From Opitutia bacterium (GTDB taxonomy: Bacteria > Verrucomicrobiota > Verrucomicrobiia > Opitutales > Opitutaceae): DNA of 64,000 bases. The position numbers were made by a program, and so were the translations under genes. The notes under the pieces are model-generated. The model was not told the DNA's origin, made no database searches, and was given only the letters and a program-made list of their open reading frames with translations. Below are positions 19,951 through 27,226 of the stretch, piece by piece. Where the stretch lies: positions 124,001 to 188,000 of the forward strand of contig JACRHT010000012.1 of NCBI GenBank assembly GCA_016217545.1, given 5' to 3'. Position 1 is the stretch's first letter. Each line of letters opens with the position of its first letter.

Positions 19951-20034
19951 GTACCCCAATAGGTTACCCGGTCCCTCGGACGCACGACCGAGTCGGGAGA
20001 GCACGCCGGCGCCCTCGGTAACCTATTAGGTTAC
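19951..20034. repeat. Paired palindrome element, intergenic copy (pair A)
   Basis: Two copies of the GTAACCTATTAGGTTAC element lie 67 nt apart (start to start) between convergent genes. The copy at 20018-20034 is a perfect match. The copy at 19951-19967, GTACCCCAATAGGTTAC, has three changes in its left arm and centre. The 50 nt between them contain an inner CTCGG...CCGAG stem. On the minus strand the perfect copy has AATAGG and the other CTATTGGGG, the same AAT-then-TATT order seen in pair C. Unlike the pairs at 61658 and 62647, the offset is not a multiple of three and the copies are not coding. The sequence to either side, 19852-19950 and 20035-20087, shows no gene. Confidence 0.9.
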
Positions 20035-20087
20035 TCTGGGTCGGCGACGGTTCGCGGGCGTGGCTGGCCGGCGGGAAGCGGTTACCT

Positions 20088-20972
20088 TCACGCGTGGCGG
20101 CCCTTGAACGTCAGCTCGGCCACGCCGCTCTTGTCGAGGCCGCCGAGGCCGCGCGCGACCATCCGGTCGAACTGCGCCTTCGTCGCCGCGGCGAGCGGCA
20201 GCTCGAGGCCGACATCGCGCCCGAGTTGCCAAGCGATGGTCGAATCCTTGGCGGCGTGCGCGGCGGAGAAATAGCAATCGTGCGCGCGGTTCTGCATGTC
20301 CTCGCCGTCGGTCTTGAGCACCTGCGAATTCGCGCCGGTCTGCGCGAACACCTCGCGCAACATGTCGAGATCAAGCCCGAGCGCCTGACCGAGGCCTAGA
20401 CCTTCGGCGAGCGCGGCAGTGTGGATGTTCATGACCATGTTCACGAGCGCCTTCACCTGTGCGGCCTGTCCGGCGGCGCCGATGTAGCGCAGCGCGGAGC
20501 TGAGATTTTTCAAAATCGGTTCCACGCGCTCGAACACCGCGCGGTCGCCGCCGCACATGAGGTAAAGCGTGCCGTTGCGCGCCTGCGGGATCGACGAAGC
20601 CATGCAGCCTTCGAGCGACGAAGCGCCCGCCGCTTTCGCGCGGCGCTCCACTTCCACGTGCACGCCGGGCGTCAGCGTGGCGCAGTTGACGAAGACCTTG
20701 CCGCGCGCGCCCATGAGCAGCGAATCGCCGCTCTCCGCAAACACCGCGAGCTGCGCCGCATCGTCGGTCACGACGGTGAAGATCACGTCCGCCGCCGCGG
20801 TCACGTCGGCCAGCCGCGCGGCGGACATCGCACCGATCTCGGCGGCGAGCGCGGCGGAGGTCGGCGCGTGGGCGTCGTAGACCACGGTGACGGCGTAGCC
20901 GCAATCCTTGAGGCGGCGCGCCATGTTGCCGCCCATGCGGCCGACTCCGACGAAAGCGATGCGTTCAGACAT
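20088..20972 (-). CDS. 3-hydroxyisobutyrate dehydrogenase-family oxidoreductase
   Basis: A 294-residue cytosolic beta-hydroxyacid dehydrogenase. The NAD(P)-binding motif GVGRMGGNMA is at 8-17. A substrate-binding block with SLEGCMASSIPQARNGTLYLM corresponds to the usual DAPVSGG region, in altered form. The catalytic lysine lies in QVKALVNMVMN (near residue 170). The family reduces or oxidises small 3-hydroxyacids such as 3-hydroxyisobutyrate or tartronate semialdehyde; which one cannot be told, and the altered substrate loop argues against a confident name. The ATG at 20972 gives normal family length. It is divergent from the dehydrogenase gene at 21101. Confidence 0.87.
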   Translation of the reverse strand: MSERIAFVGVGRMGGNMARRLKDCGYAVTVVYDAHAPTSAALAAEIGAMSAARLADVTAAADVIFTVVTDDAAQLAVFAESGDSLLMGARGKVFVNCATLTPGVHVEVERRAKAAGASSLEGCMASSIPQARNGTLYLMCGGDRAVFERVEPILKNLSSALRYIGAAGQAAQVKALVNMVMNIHTAALAEGLGLGQALGLDLDMLREVFAQTGANSQVLKTDGEDMQNRAHDCYFSAAHAAKDSTIAWQLGRDVGLELPLAAATKAQFDRMVARGLGGLDKSGVAELTFKGRHA

Positions 20973-21100
20973 GTTTGCGTGGTGGGTTGGGCGGTGAACA
21001 TCCCCATCCCGCGACAAAGTGCCAGCCCGTTGTGCGCGACCGGACCGCCTCCCGCGATTTCGCTTTGCGGAAACGCGCCGCTCGCGCACGGTTCCGCGCC

Positions 21101-22534
21101 ATGCCCCGCTCCACGCCGCCTGGCTACGCTCTCATTGTCCTTTCGCTCGCCTGCACGCTGGCCGCGTCAGCGCAAACCGACGCCGTCCGGCGCGACATCG
21201 GCAAGTTCTACGCGCAAAATTGCGCGGCCTGCCACGGCCGCAACCTGCAGGGCGGGCTGGCGCCCTCGCTCCTCGACGACCAGTGGCTGCACGGCGACCG
21301 CGACGAGGACATCGCCCGGGTCATCCGCGACGGCGTGAACGACGCGATGGACGGCTACCGCGACGAGTTGAGCGAGGCCGACATTCGCGCGATGGTCATC
21401 TTCATCCGCGAGAAACGCGCGGGGTTTTCCTCCTCCGAGTCGCGTCCCGCCCGGCCGCAACCGACGGAGCCGATTGCGAGCGAGCGGCACCGATTCAAGC
21501 TCGAGACGGTCGCCGACCGGCTCTCCACGCCGTGGGGCATGGCGTTCCTGCCGGATGGGCGCCTGCTCTTCACGGAGAAATCGGGCCAGCTCCGCGTGAT
21601 CGAGCGCGGCGTGCTGCGCCCCGAGCCGATTCGCGGCACGCCGGCCGTGCGCGACGCCGGCCAGGGCGGCTTGCTCGAGGTGGCCGTGCACCCGCGCTAC
21701 GCGGAGAACGGCTGGATCTACCTCGCCTACTCCGACCCCGCGACGCGCAACGGCGAGCCCGTGAGCCTCACCACCCTCGTGCGCGGCAAGCTCCGCGACG
21801 GCGCGTGGGTCGAGCAGCAGACAATCTGGCGCGCGCCGCTCGAATTCTACCGGCCCGGCGGCGGCGTGCACTTCGGCTGCCGCATCGTCTTCGATCGCGA
21901 CGGCTACCTGTTCTTCTCGCACGGCGAGCGCGGCCGGCAGGAAAACGCGCAGGATCTCAAGTTGCCCAACGGAAAGATCCACCGCCTTCACGACGACGGC
22001 CGCATCCCGGAGGACAATCCGTTCGCGAAGCAGCCCGGCGCGTTCGCCTCGATCTGGACCTACGGCAACCGCAACCCGCAGGGCCTCGCGCTCGACCCGC
22101 GCGACGGTTCGCTCTGGGAAACCGAGCACGGCCCGCGCGGCGGCGACGAGCTGAACCTCATCCGGCGCGGCGCGAACTACGGCTGGCCCGTCATCACCTA
22201 CGGCATGAACTACAACGGCACGCCGATCACGGCGACCACCGCGAAGGACGGCATGGAGCAGCCGGTCACGCACTGGACGCCGTCGATCGCGGTGTGCGGC
22301 ATCGATTTCTACACCGGCGACAAGTTTCCCGGCTGGAAGCACAACCTGCTCGTCACCGCCCTCGCGCAACAGGAGTTGCGCCGCGTCGTGATCGACGGCG
22401 GCAAGGTCACGCACCAGGAAATCCTCCTCAAGGATTTCGGCCGCGTGCGCGACGTGCAGACCGGCCCCGACGGCACCATCTACGTCGCGCTCAACCAGCC
22501 CGACCGCATCGTGCGGCTGGTGCCGACTCAGTGA
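21101..22534 (+). CDS. Cytochrome c / PQQ-dependent sugar dehydrogenase fusion
   Basis: A 477-residue periplasmic protein. After a signal peptide (to about residue 25) comes a c-type cytochrome domain with the haem motif CAACH and a candidate distal Met further on. A six-bladed propeller of the soluble aldose sugar dehydrogenase (Asd/YliI) type follows: STPWGMAFLPDGRLLFTEK, PRGGDELNLIRRGANYGWP and HWTPSIAVCGIDFY. The haem domain probably accepts electrons from PQQ and passes them to the respiratory chain, so the enzyme carries its own acceptor. The start at 21101 was chosen for the signal peptide. PQQ use is inferred from the family. Confidence 0.9.
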   Translation: MPRSTPPGYALIVLSLACTLAASAQTDAVRRDIGKFYAQNCAACHGRNLQGGLAPSLLDDQWLHGDRDEDIARVIRDGVNDAMDGYRDELSEADIRAMVIFIREKRAGFSSSESRPARPQPTEPIASERHRFKLETVADRLSTPWGMAFLPDGRLLFTEKSGQLRVIERGVLRPEPIRGTPAVRDAGQGGLLEVAVHPRYAENGWIYLAYSDPATRNGEPVSLTTLVRGKLRDGAWVEQQTIWRAPLEFYRPGGGVHFGCRIVFDRDGYLFFSHGERGRQENAQDLKLPNGKIHRLHDDGRIPEDNPFAKQPGAFASIWTYGNRNPQGLALDPRDGSLWETEHGPRGGDELNLIRRGANYGWPVITYGMNYNGTPITATTAKDGMEQPVTHWTPSIAVCGIDFYTGDKFPGWKHNLLVTALAQQELRRVVIDGGKVTHQEILLKDFGRVRDVQTGPDGTIYVALNQPDRIVRLVPTQ

Positions 22535-22654
22535 GGAGCCTCCGCCGCGGGCGAAACGCGCGCGAGTTCGGGCAACCTTCGCCCCGTCTTTAGCTTTGCG
22601 GCGGCGCGCGTGCGCGTCTTGCGTCGAGGCGGTCGCCCCAGCCCCGCTCCGCGC

Positions 22655-24835
22655 ATGATCTTCCTGCTCCGCCTTCTGCTTCGCCTCGTTTTCCGTTTCC
22701 GCGTGGAAGGCGCCGAGGCGTTGCGCGGCCCGGGCCCCATGCTCCTTTGCCCGAACCACACCTCGTGGCTCGACTGGGCGTTCGTGCTCGTGTGCCTCGA
22801 CGACGACTGGAAGTTCGTCGCGTCGTCCACCACCGCACAGGCCACGTGGATCCATCGCAAGATGATGATCAACTCGCGGACGTTCCCAGTGGACAACACC
22901 TCGTCGTTCGCCGTCCGCGGCATGGCCGAACACCTCGAAAAGGGCGGCAAGCTCGTGCTCTTTCCGGAGGGCCGCATCTCGAGCACGACGGCCCTCATGC
23001 GCGTCTACGATGGCACCGCGTTCCTCGTGCACCGCAGCGGCGCGAAGGTCATCACCTGCTACCTGCGCAACGCCGTCCGCGTGAAATGGGTCCGCCACAA
23101 GGGCTGGACGCAATGGTTCCCGCGCGTGTCGGTGCATTTCAGCGCGCCGCTCACCGCGCCCGACACGTCGACGCTGGCGCACAACGTCGCCCGCCAGAAG
23201 ATCACGCAATGGCTGCGCGACCAGATCATGCTGCAGCAATTCGACGCCGAGATGCGCTGCGGCCCGGCCACGCTGCCCGCCATGATCGCCGCGACCGCCC
23301 GCGCGCTGCCGCACAAGATCGCGCTGGAGGACATCTCGTTCACGGAGTTCACCTATTCGCGCCTCATGGTCGCGACCGACGTGCTCCAGCGCACGCTCGG
23401 CCGCCATCTCTCGTCCGCGCGCGGCGAGCGCATCGGCGTGATGCTGCCCACGGTCAACGGCGCGGTGACGACCGTCCTCGCGCTCTGGTCGCTGGGGAAG
23501 ACGCCGGCGTTCCTCAACTACTCGACCGGCCCCGCCGTGATGCTCGCGTGCGCGCAACTCGCCGGGCTGAAGCAGGTGCTCACTTCACGCGCGTTCCTTG
23601 AGAAGGCGAAGATCAACCTCCAGCCGCTGCAGGACGCCGGCCTGGAATTCATCTACCTTGAGGATGTCCGCGCCGAGGTGACCGGGCCCGTGAAACTCGC
23701 CGCGGCGGCGCGCAACTTCCTCTCGTTCGCCCACGCGCTCACGCATGCCCCGGTCGACGCGACCGACACGGCGGCGGTGATCTTCACCAGCGGCTCCGAA
23801 GGCGTGCCGAAGGGGGTCGAACTCTCGCATCGCGGCATGCTCGCGAATCTCCGGCAGATTTTCGCCGCCGCCGACCTGCGCGACGACGACCGGTTCTTCA
23901 ACGCGCTGCCGTTCTTCCACAGCTTCGGCCTCGTCGGCGGCATCGTCGCGCCACTCGTGCGCGGCTGCTACGTGTTCAATTATCCGTCGCCGCTGCACTA
24001 CCGCATCGTGCCGACCGTCGTCTACGAGAAGAACTGCACGATTCTCCTCGGCACGAACACGTTTCTCAATGGCTACGCGCGCAAGGCGCATCCCTACGAC
24101 CTCCAGACGGTGCGCTACCTCGTCGCCGGCGCGGAAAAGGTGCAGACCGCGACCTTCGAGACCTACGCGCGCAAGTTCGGCGTGCGGATCCACGAAGGCT
24201 ACGGCGCCACCGAGTGCGGCCCGGTCGTGTGCATCAACACGAAGATGGACCCGCGCACTGAGACCGCCGGCCGTTTGCTGCCGGGCGTCGAATATCGGAT
24301 CGAACCCGTCGTCGGCGTGCCCGAGGGCGGCCAGCTGTTCGTGCGCACGCCCGCGATGATGAAGGGTTACCTCAATGCCGACGCGAACGCGAAGTTCCAG
24401 GTGCTCGGCGGCTGGTATGATACGGGCGACATCGCGAAGATCGACGCCGACGGCTACGTCACCGTGCTCGGCCGCCTCAAACGCTTCGCCAAGGTCAGCG
24501 GCGAAATGATTTCGCTCACGGCCGTGGAGGACGCGCTCGCCGGGGCATTCGCCGCGCAATTCGGCGCACGCTGCACGATCGCGATCGTCGCCGTGCCCGA
24601 CGCCGAGAAGGGCGAGAAGCTCGTCGCGCTGGCCAACGAGCCGCGCCTGCAACTCGCCGACGTCCGCGCCGCCGTGCGCGCGAAGGGCCTGAGCAATCTC
24701 TGCGCGCCACGCGAACTGCGCTTCGTGCACGCGATCCCCAAGCTTGGCTCCGGCAAGACGGACCATCGCGAACTGCTGCGGCTCCTGCAGGCTGGCGAGA
24801 CCACGCCCGCACAGGCGGCCCCGGCGGCCGGCTGA
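22655..24835 (+). CDS. Acyltransferase / AMP-dependent acyl ligase fusion (Aas-like)
   Basis: A protein of about 726 residues with two domains. The N-terminal one is a PlsC-type acyltransferase with NHTSWLD at 34-40 (HxxxxD) and LFPEGRIS near 110. The second is an AMP-forming ligase with FTSGSEGVPKGVELSHRG, YGATECGP and GWYDTGDIAKID. The order matches E. coli Aas, which acylates lysophospholipids with fatty acids activated on acyl-carrier protein. The membrane-facing helix LLRLLLRLVFRF at the start fits. No MFS-type lysophospholipid flippase is fused, unlike some homologues. The ATG at 22655 is preferred over the GTG at 22610. It recycles lysophosphatidylethanolamine or incorporates exogenous fatty acids; which of the two is inference. 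Confidence 0.88.
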   Translation: MIFLLRLLLRLVFRFRVEGAEALRGPGPMLLCPNHTSWLDWAFVLVCLDDDWKFVASSTTAQATWIHRKMMINSRTFPVDNTSSFAVRGMAEHLEKGGKLVLFPEGRISSTTALMRVYDGTAFLVHRSGAKVITCYLRNAVRVKWVRHKGWTQWFPRVSVHFSAPLTAPDTSTLAHNVARQKITQWLRDQIMLQQFDAEMRCGPATLPAMIAATARALPHKIALEDISFTEFTYSRLMVATDVLQRTLGRHLSSARGERIGVMLPTVNGAVTTVLALWSLGKTPAFLNYSTGPAVMLACAQLAGLKQVLTSRAFLEKAKINLQPLQDAGLEFIYLEDVRAEVTGPVKLAAAARNFLSFAHALTHAPVDATDTAAVIFTSGSEGVPKGVELSHRGMLANLRQIFAAADLRDDDRFFNALPFFHSFGLVGGIVAPLVRGCYVFNYPSPLHYRIVPTVVYEKNCTILLGTNTFLNGYARKAHPYDLQTVRYLVAGAEKVQTATFETYARKFGVRIHEGYGATECGPVVCINTKMDPRTETAGRLLPGVEYRIEPVVGVPEGGQLFVRTPAMMKGYLNADANAKFQVLGGWYDTGDIAKIDADGYVTVLGRLKRFAKVSGEMISLTAVEDALAGAFAAQFGARCTIAIVAVPDAEKGEKLVALANEPRLQLADVRAAVRAKGLSNLCAPRELRFVHAIPKLGSGKTDHRELLRLLQAGETTPAQAAPAAG

Positions 24836-24937
24836 CGCGAGTCGAACGCCCGGCTCCACTTGCGCCGCCACAGTCCGGCCCGAAATATTCGCCGAACAGC
24901 CACTGGTGCCACGGCACCATTCGGGTAATCTCACCGC

Positions 24938-25759
24938 ATGTCCGATGCCTTCAACCTCGACGCCTACTGCGCCCGCATCGGCTACACCGGTTCGCGCGAA
25001 CCGACTCTCGCGACGCTGCACGCGCTGGCGTTTCACCACGCGACCGCGATCCCGTTCGAAAACCTCGACGTGCTGCTCGGTCGCCCGATCGTCCTCACGC
25101 CCGCCGCGCTCGTGGCCAAGCTCGTGCACGCGCGACGCGGCGGCTATTGCTTCGAGCAAAACGGCCTGCTGCTACTCGCGTTGCGCGCGCTCGGCTATCG
25201 GGTGACGCCGCTCGGCGGCCGGGCCCGCTGGCAATTGCCGCGCGATTTCGTGCCGCCGCGCACGCACCTCATTCTCCGCGTGCATCTCGCCGGCGGCGAC
25301 TGGATCGCCGATTGCGGCCTCGGTTCAGCCTCGCTCACCGGCGCCATTCCGCTGACGTTCGACGAGCCGCACGGGACGCCGCACGAAGCCCGGCGCCTCG
25401 TGCGCGAGGAGGATGGCCGGATTTTCCACCAGACGCGCCTGGAGGACGGATGGGCGGACGTCTGCGAGTTTTCCCTCGCCGAGATACACCCGATCGACTG
25501 CGAGGTGGCCAATTGGTGGACGAGCACCAACCCGACCTCGAAATTCAAACAGGACCTGATGGTCGCGCTCGCGCAGACCGATGGCACGCGGAAGGCGATC
25601 CGCACCGGCGTCTTCACGCATCGGCGCGGCGCGGAGATCCTGCACCAGCGCACAATCGAGTCCGCCGCCGACCTGCTCGCGCTGCTTGCGGAACACTTCG
25701 GCCTCCCTTTCCCGCCAGACACGCGCTTCGGTCCGCCCGATGCGCCGTGGGCACGCTAG
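24938..25759 (+). CDS. nat: Arylamine N-acetyltransferase
   Basis: A 273-residue cytosolic enzyme transferring acetyl from acetyl-CoA to arylamines, hydrazines or an unknown native amine. The Cys-His-Asp triad is visible: Cys71 in RRGGYCFEQN, His110 in PRTHLILRV, and Asp125 in DWIADCGLG. The N-terminal AIPFENLDVL motif is also typical. Length and start are standard. The stop codon overlaps the stop of a small minus-strand frame. Confidence 0.93.
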   Translation: MSDAFNLDAYCARIGYTGSREPTLATLHALAFHHATAIPFENLDVLLGRPIVLTPAALVAKLVHARRGGYCFEQNGLLLLALRALGYRVTPLGGRARWQLPRDFVPPRTHLILRVHLAGGDWIADCGLGSASLTGAIPLTFDEPHGTPHEARRLVREEDGRIFHQTRLEDGWADVCEFSLAEIHPIDCEVANWWTSTNPTSKFKQDLMVALAQTDGTRKAIRTGVFTHRRGAEILHQRTIESAADLLALLAEHFGLPFPPDTRFGPPDAPWAR

Positions 25760-25902
25760 TCGCGCTGCACGCTCACCGTGAAAGTCCCGCCATCCGGGTG
25801 TCTGGTCACCACGACCAAGATTGCGCCCGCATCGATGCAGCGCTGCACAAAGGCGCCAACTTCGGACTGTGGGATGTTTTCGTGCCGCTCCATGAGAATC
25901 AT
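25756..25902 (-). CDS. Small hypothetical protein, 48 residues
   Basis: A 49-codon frame from the ATG at 25902, not obviously a shadow of another gene. It reads MILMERHENIPQSEVGAFVQ at the start and ends GTFTVSVQRD, with a short valine-rich segment (AILVVV) in the middle. Codon use resembles its neighbours. It follows the DUF5069 gene on the same strand. No function can be suggested; a second in-frame ATG lies three codons in. Confidence 0.5.
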   Translation of the reverse strand: MILMERHENIPQSEVGAFVQRCIDAGAILVVVTRHPDGGTFTVSVQRD

Positions 25903-26018
25903 CTAATCCGCAAATCTACCCGCCGACCGCGTCAGCCGCAGGAGGGAAAACCGCCTAACTTTAGGTGCTCCGCGAGACGGGCCGGCCGCACTCGCCCGCA
26001 CCGGCGCCCGGTTCGGAT

Positions 26019-26516
26019 TCAGGCCACGGGCGGCGGCGGCTCGCGGCCTTCGCTGAGTTCGATGAGGTCGAAGGAGGTGCTGGCCGCCACGTGCGCCAGA
26101 CCGGCTTCCCGTTTCAGAGTCTCCAGGTAGGCGGTGACACGATCGTTCCACCCGAGCTTTCTCGCGTGCTCGTTCCAGACCATCGCCTGAGTGCGATTGG
26201 GCCGTAACCCGCGCGCAAAGATCCACTCGGCAATTTCGGTGTCGTCGCCGCCTTGCCGCACCCGCGCCTCGATCTCGGCGAAGGGAACACCGAGAAATCC
26301 GCAGATCTGTCCGTCGAGTCCGACCGGCAACCCGTAGTGGCTGTGATAGTCCGCTGGGAGGTCGCCGGCGTGCATGAGCCGGATCTTGTCGAGCATCCGA
26401 CCGAGGTAATGCAGGCCGCCGACGACCGAATCGTAGGGCTGCGCAAACTGTAGACGTGGGGCATATCGATGAAACGACGGCCCGCTCTCGTTCGATGCGC
26501 GAATTTCAGCGGACAT
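26019..26516 (-). CDS. DUF5069 family protein
   Basis: A 165-residue cytosolic protein of the DUF5069 family, recognised by YDSVVGGLHYLGRMLDKIR, the segment DYHSHYGLPVGLDGQICGFL and the later IAEWIFARG. The family is common in Verrucomicrobia and has no known role. The ATG at 26516 is preferred over the TTG at 26528. The C-terminus is proline-rich. The small frame at 25756 may share its transcript. The intervening 116 bp contain nothing I can identify. Confidence 0.82.
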   Translation of the reverse strand: MSAEIRASNESGPSFHRYAPRLQFAQPYDSVVGGLHYLGRMLDKIRLMHAGDLPADYHSHYGLPVGLDGQICGFLGVPFAEIEARVRQGGDDTEIAEWIFARGLRPNRTQAMVWNEHARKLGWNDRVTAYLETLKREAGLAHVAASTSFDLIELSEGREPPPPVA

Positions 26517-26586
26517 CGACGGCCCCAATGCGCGGCTTTGAATTTATCAAATCACGCTCCCGCCGCGCTCTCGCTATACTGCGGGC

Positions 26587-27123
26587 ATGAACCCTCGCAA
26601 ACTCCTCACCCTTCTCCTCGCACCCGCGCTGGCGCTCGTCGCCCACGCTTCCAACGCCCCGACCGGCAAGGTCGGCGTCTACGACTCGCGCGTCGTCGCC
26701 TACGCGCACTTTCTGCAACCCGCCCAGCAGGCGGCGATCAAAAGCATGATCACTGAAGGCCGCGCGGCCAAAGCCGCGGGCGACACGGCGCGCTTCACTG
26801 AGCTGGAAAAGAAGGTCGTCGCCGGCCAGCGGAAGATGCACCTCCAAGTCTTCAGCACCGCTCCGATCCCGGAAACGTTGGCGGCGATGCAGGACCGCGT
26901 CGCTGAAGTCCAGCGCGAGGCGGGCGTCGATCGCCTCGTGTCGAAGTGGGACGAAGAGGCGTTGCGCGGCGTCGCTGCGGCGGATCGCGTCGACGTCACC
27001 GACTTGCTGGTGCGCGGCTGCGAGCTCAACGAGAAGCAGCGCCAAACCATGAAGGAGATCGCGGCCAAGGAGCCGCTGCCGCTGGCCAAGGCGCGTGAAA
27101 TGGGCGCCTCCGGAAAACTGTAA
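26587..27123 (+). CDS. Exported hypothetical protein, Skp/OmpH-like start
   Basis: A 178-residue protein with a clear signal peptide (1-21, ending AHA). After cleavage comes KVGVYDSRVVAYAHF, which resembles the first strand of Skp-like periplasmic chaperones, then charged helical sequence with a possible coiled coil. No cysteines pair obviously and no membrane helix follows. I do not recognise the family with certainty. It ends at the shared terminator at 27170 and converges on the TonB receptor gene. Confidence 0.65.
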   Translation: MNPRKLLTLLLAPALALVAHASNAPTGKVGVYDSRVVAYAHFLQPAQQAAIKSMITEGRAAKAAGDTARFTELEKKVVAGQRKMHLQVFSTAPIPETLAAMQDRVAEVQREAGVDRLVSKWDEEALRGVAAADRVDVTDLLVRGCELNEKQRQTMKEIAAKEPLPLAKAREMGASGKL

Positions 27124-27169
27124 CCGACACCCGTCCGCCTCCCGCCTGTCACGCGGAGCGGACAGAAAC

Positions 27170-27199
27170 AAAAAGGCGCGGACCTCGGTCCGCGCCTTT
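27170..27199. terminator. Bidirectional rho-independent terminator
   Basis: A perfect 10-bp stem (GGCGCGGACC and GGTCCGCGCC) with a 2-nt centre is preceded by five A and followed by three T. It serves the exported protein gene (+) and the TonB receptor gene (-), which converge. Confidence 0.88.
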
Positions 27200-27226
27200 G
27201 CGTTTTCGAATGGGTTCGTCCCGAGC

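Noticed and set aside
19951-20034. Palindrome pair as a rho-independent terminator for the two convergent genes
   Set aside because: The stems are only about 7 bp with A/T content and lack a T-run; the same units also occur inside coding sequence.
26537-26551. TTTGAATTTATCAAA as an FNR box before 26587
   Set aside because: The half-sites are one base too close together for FNR (TTGA-N5-TCAA against N6), and the gene has no link to anaerobic metabolism.
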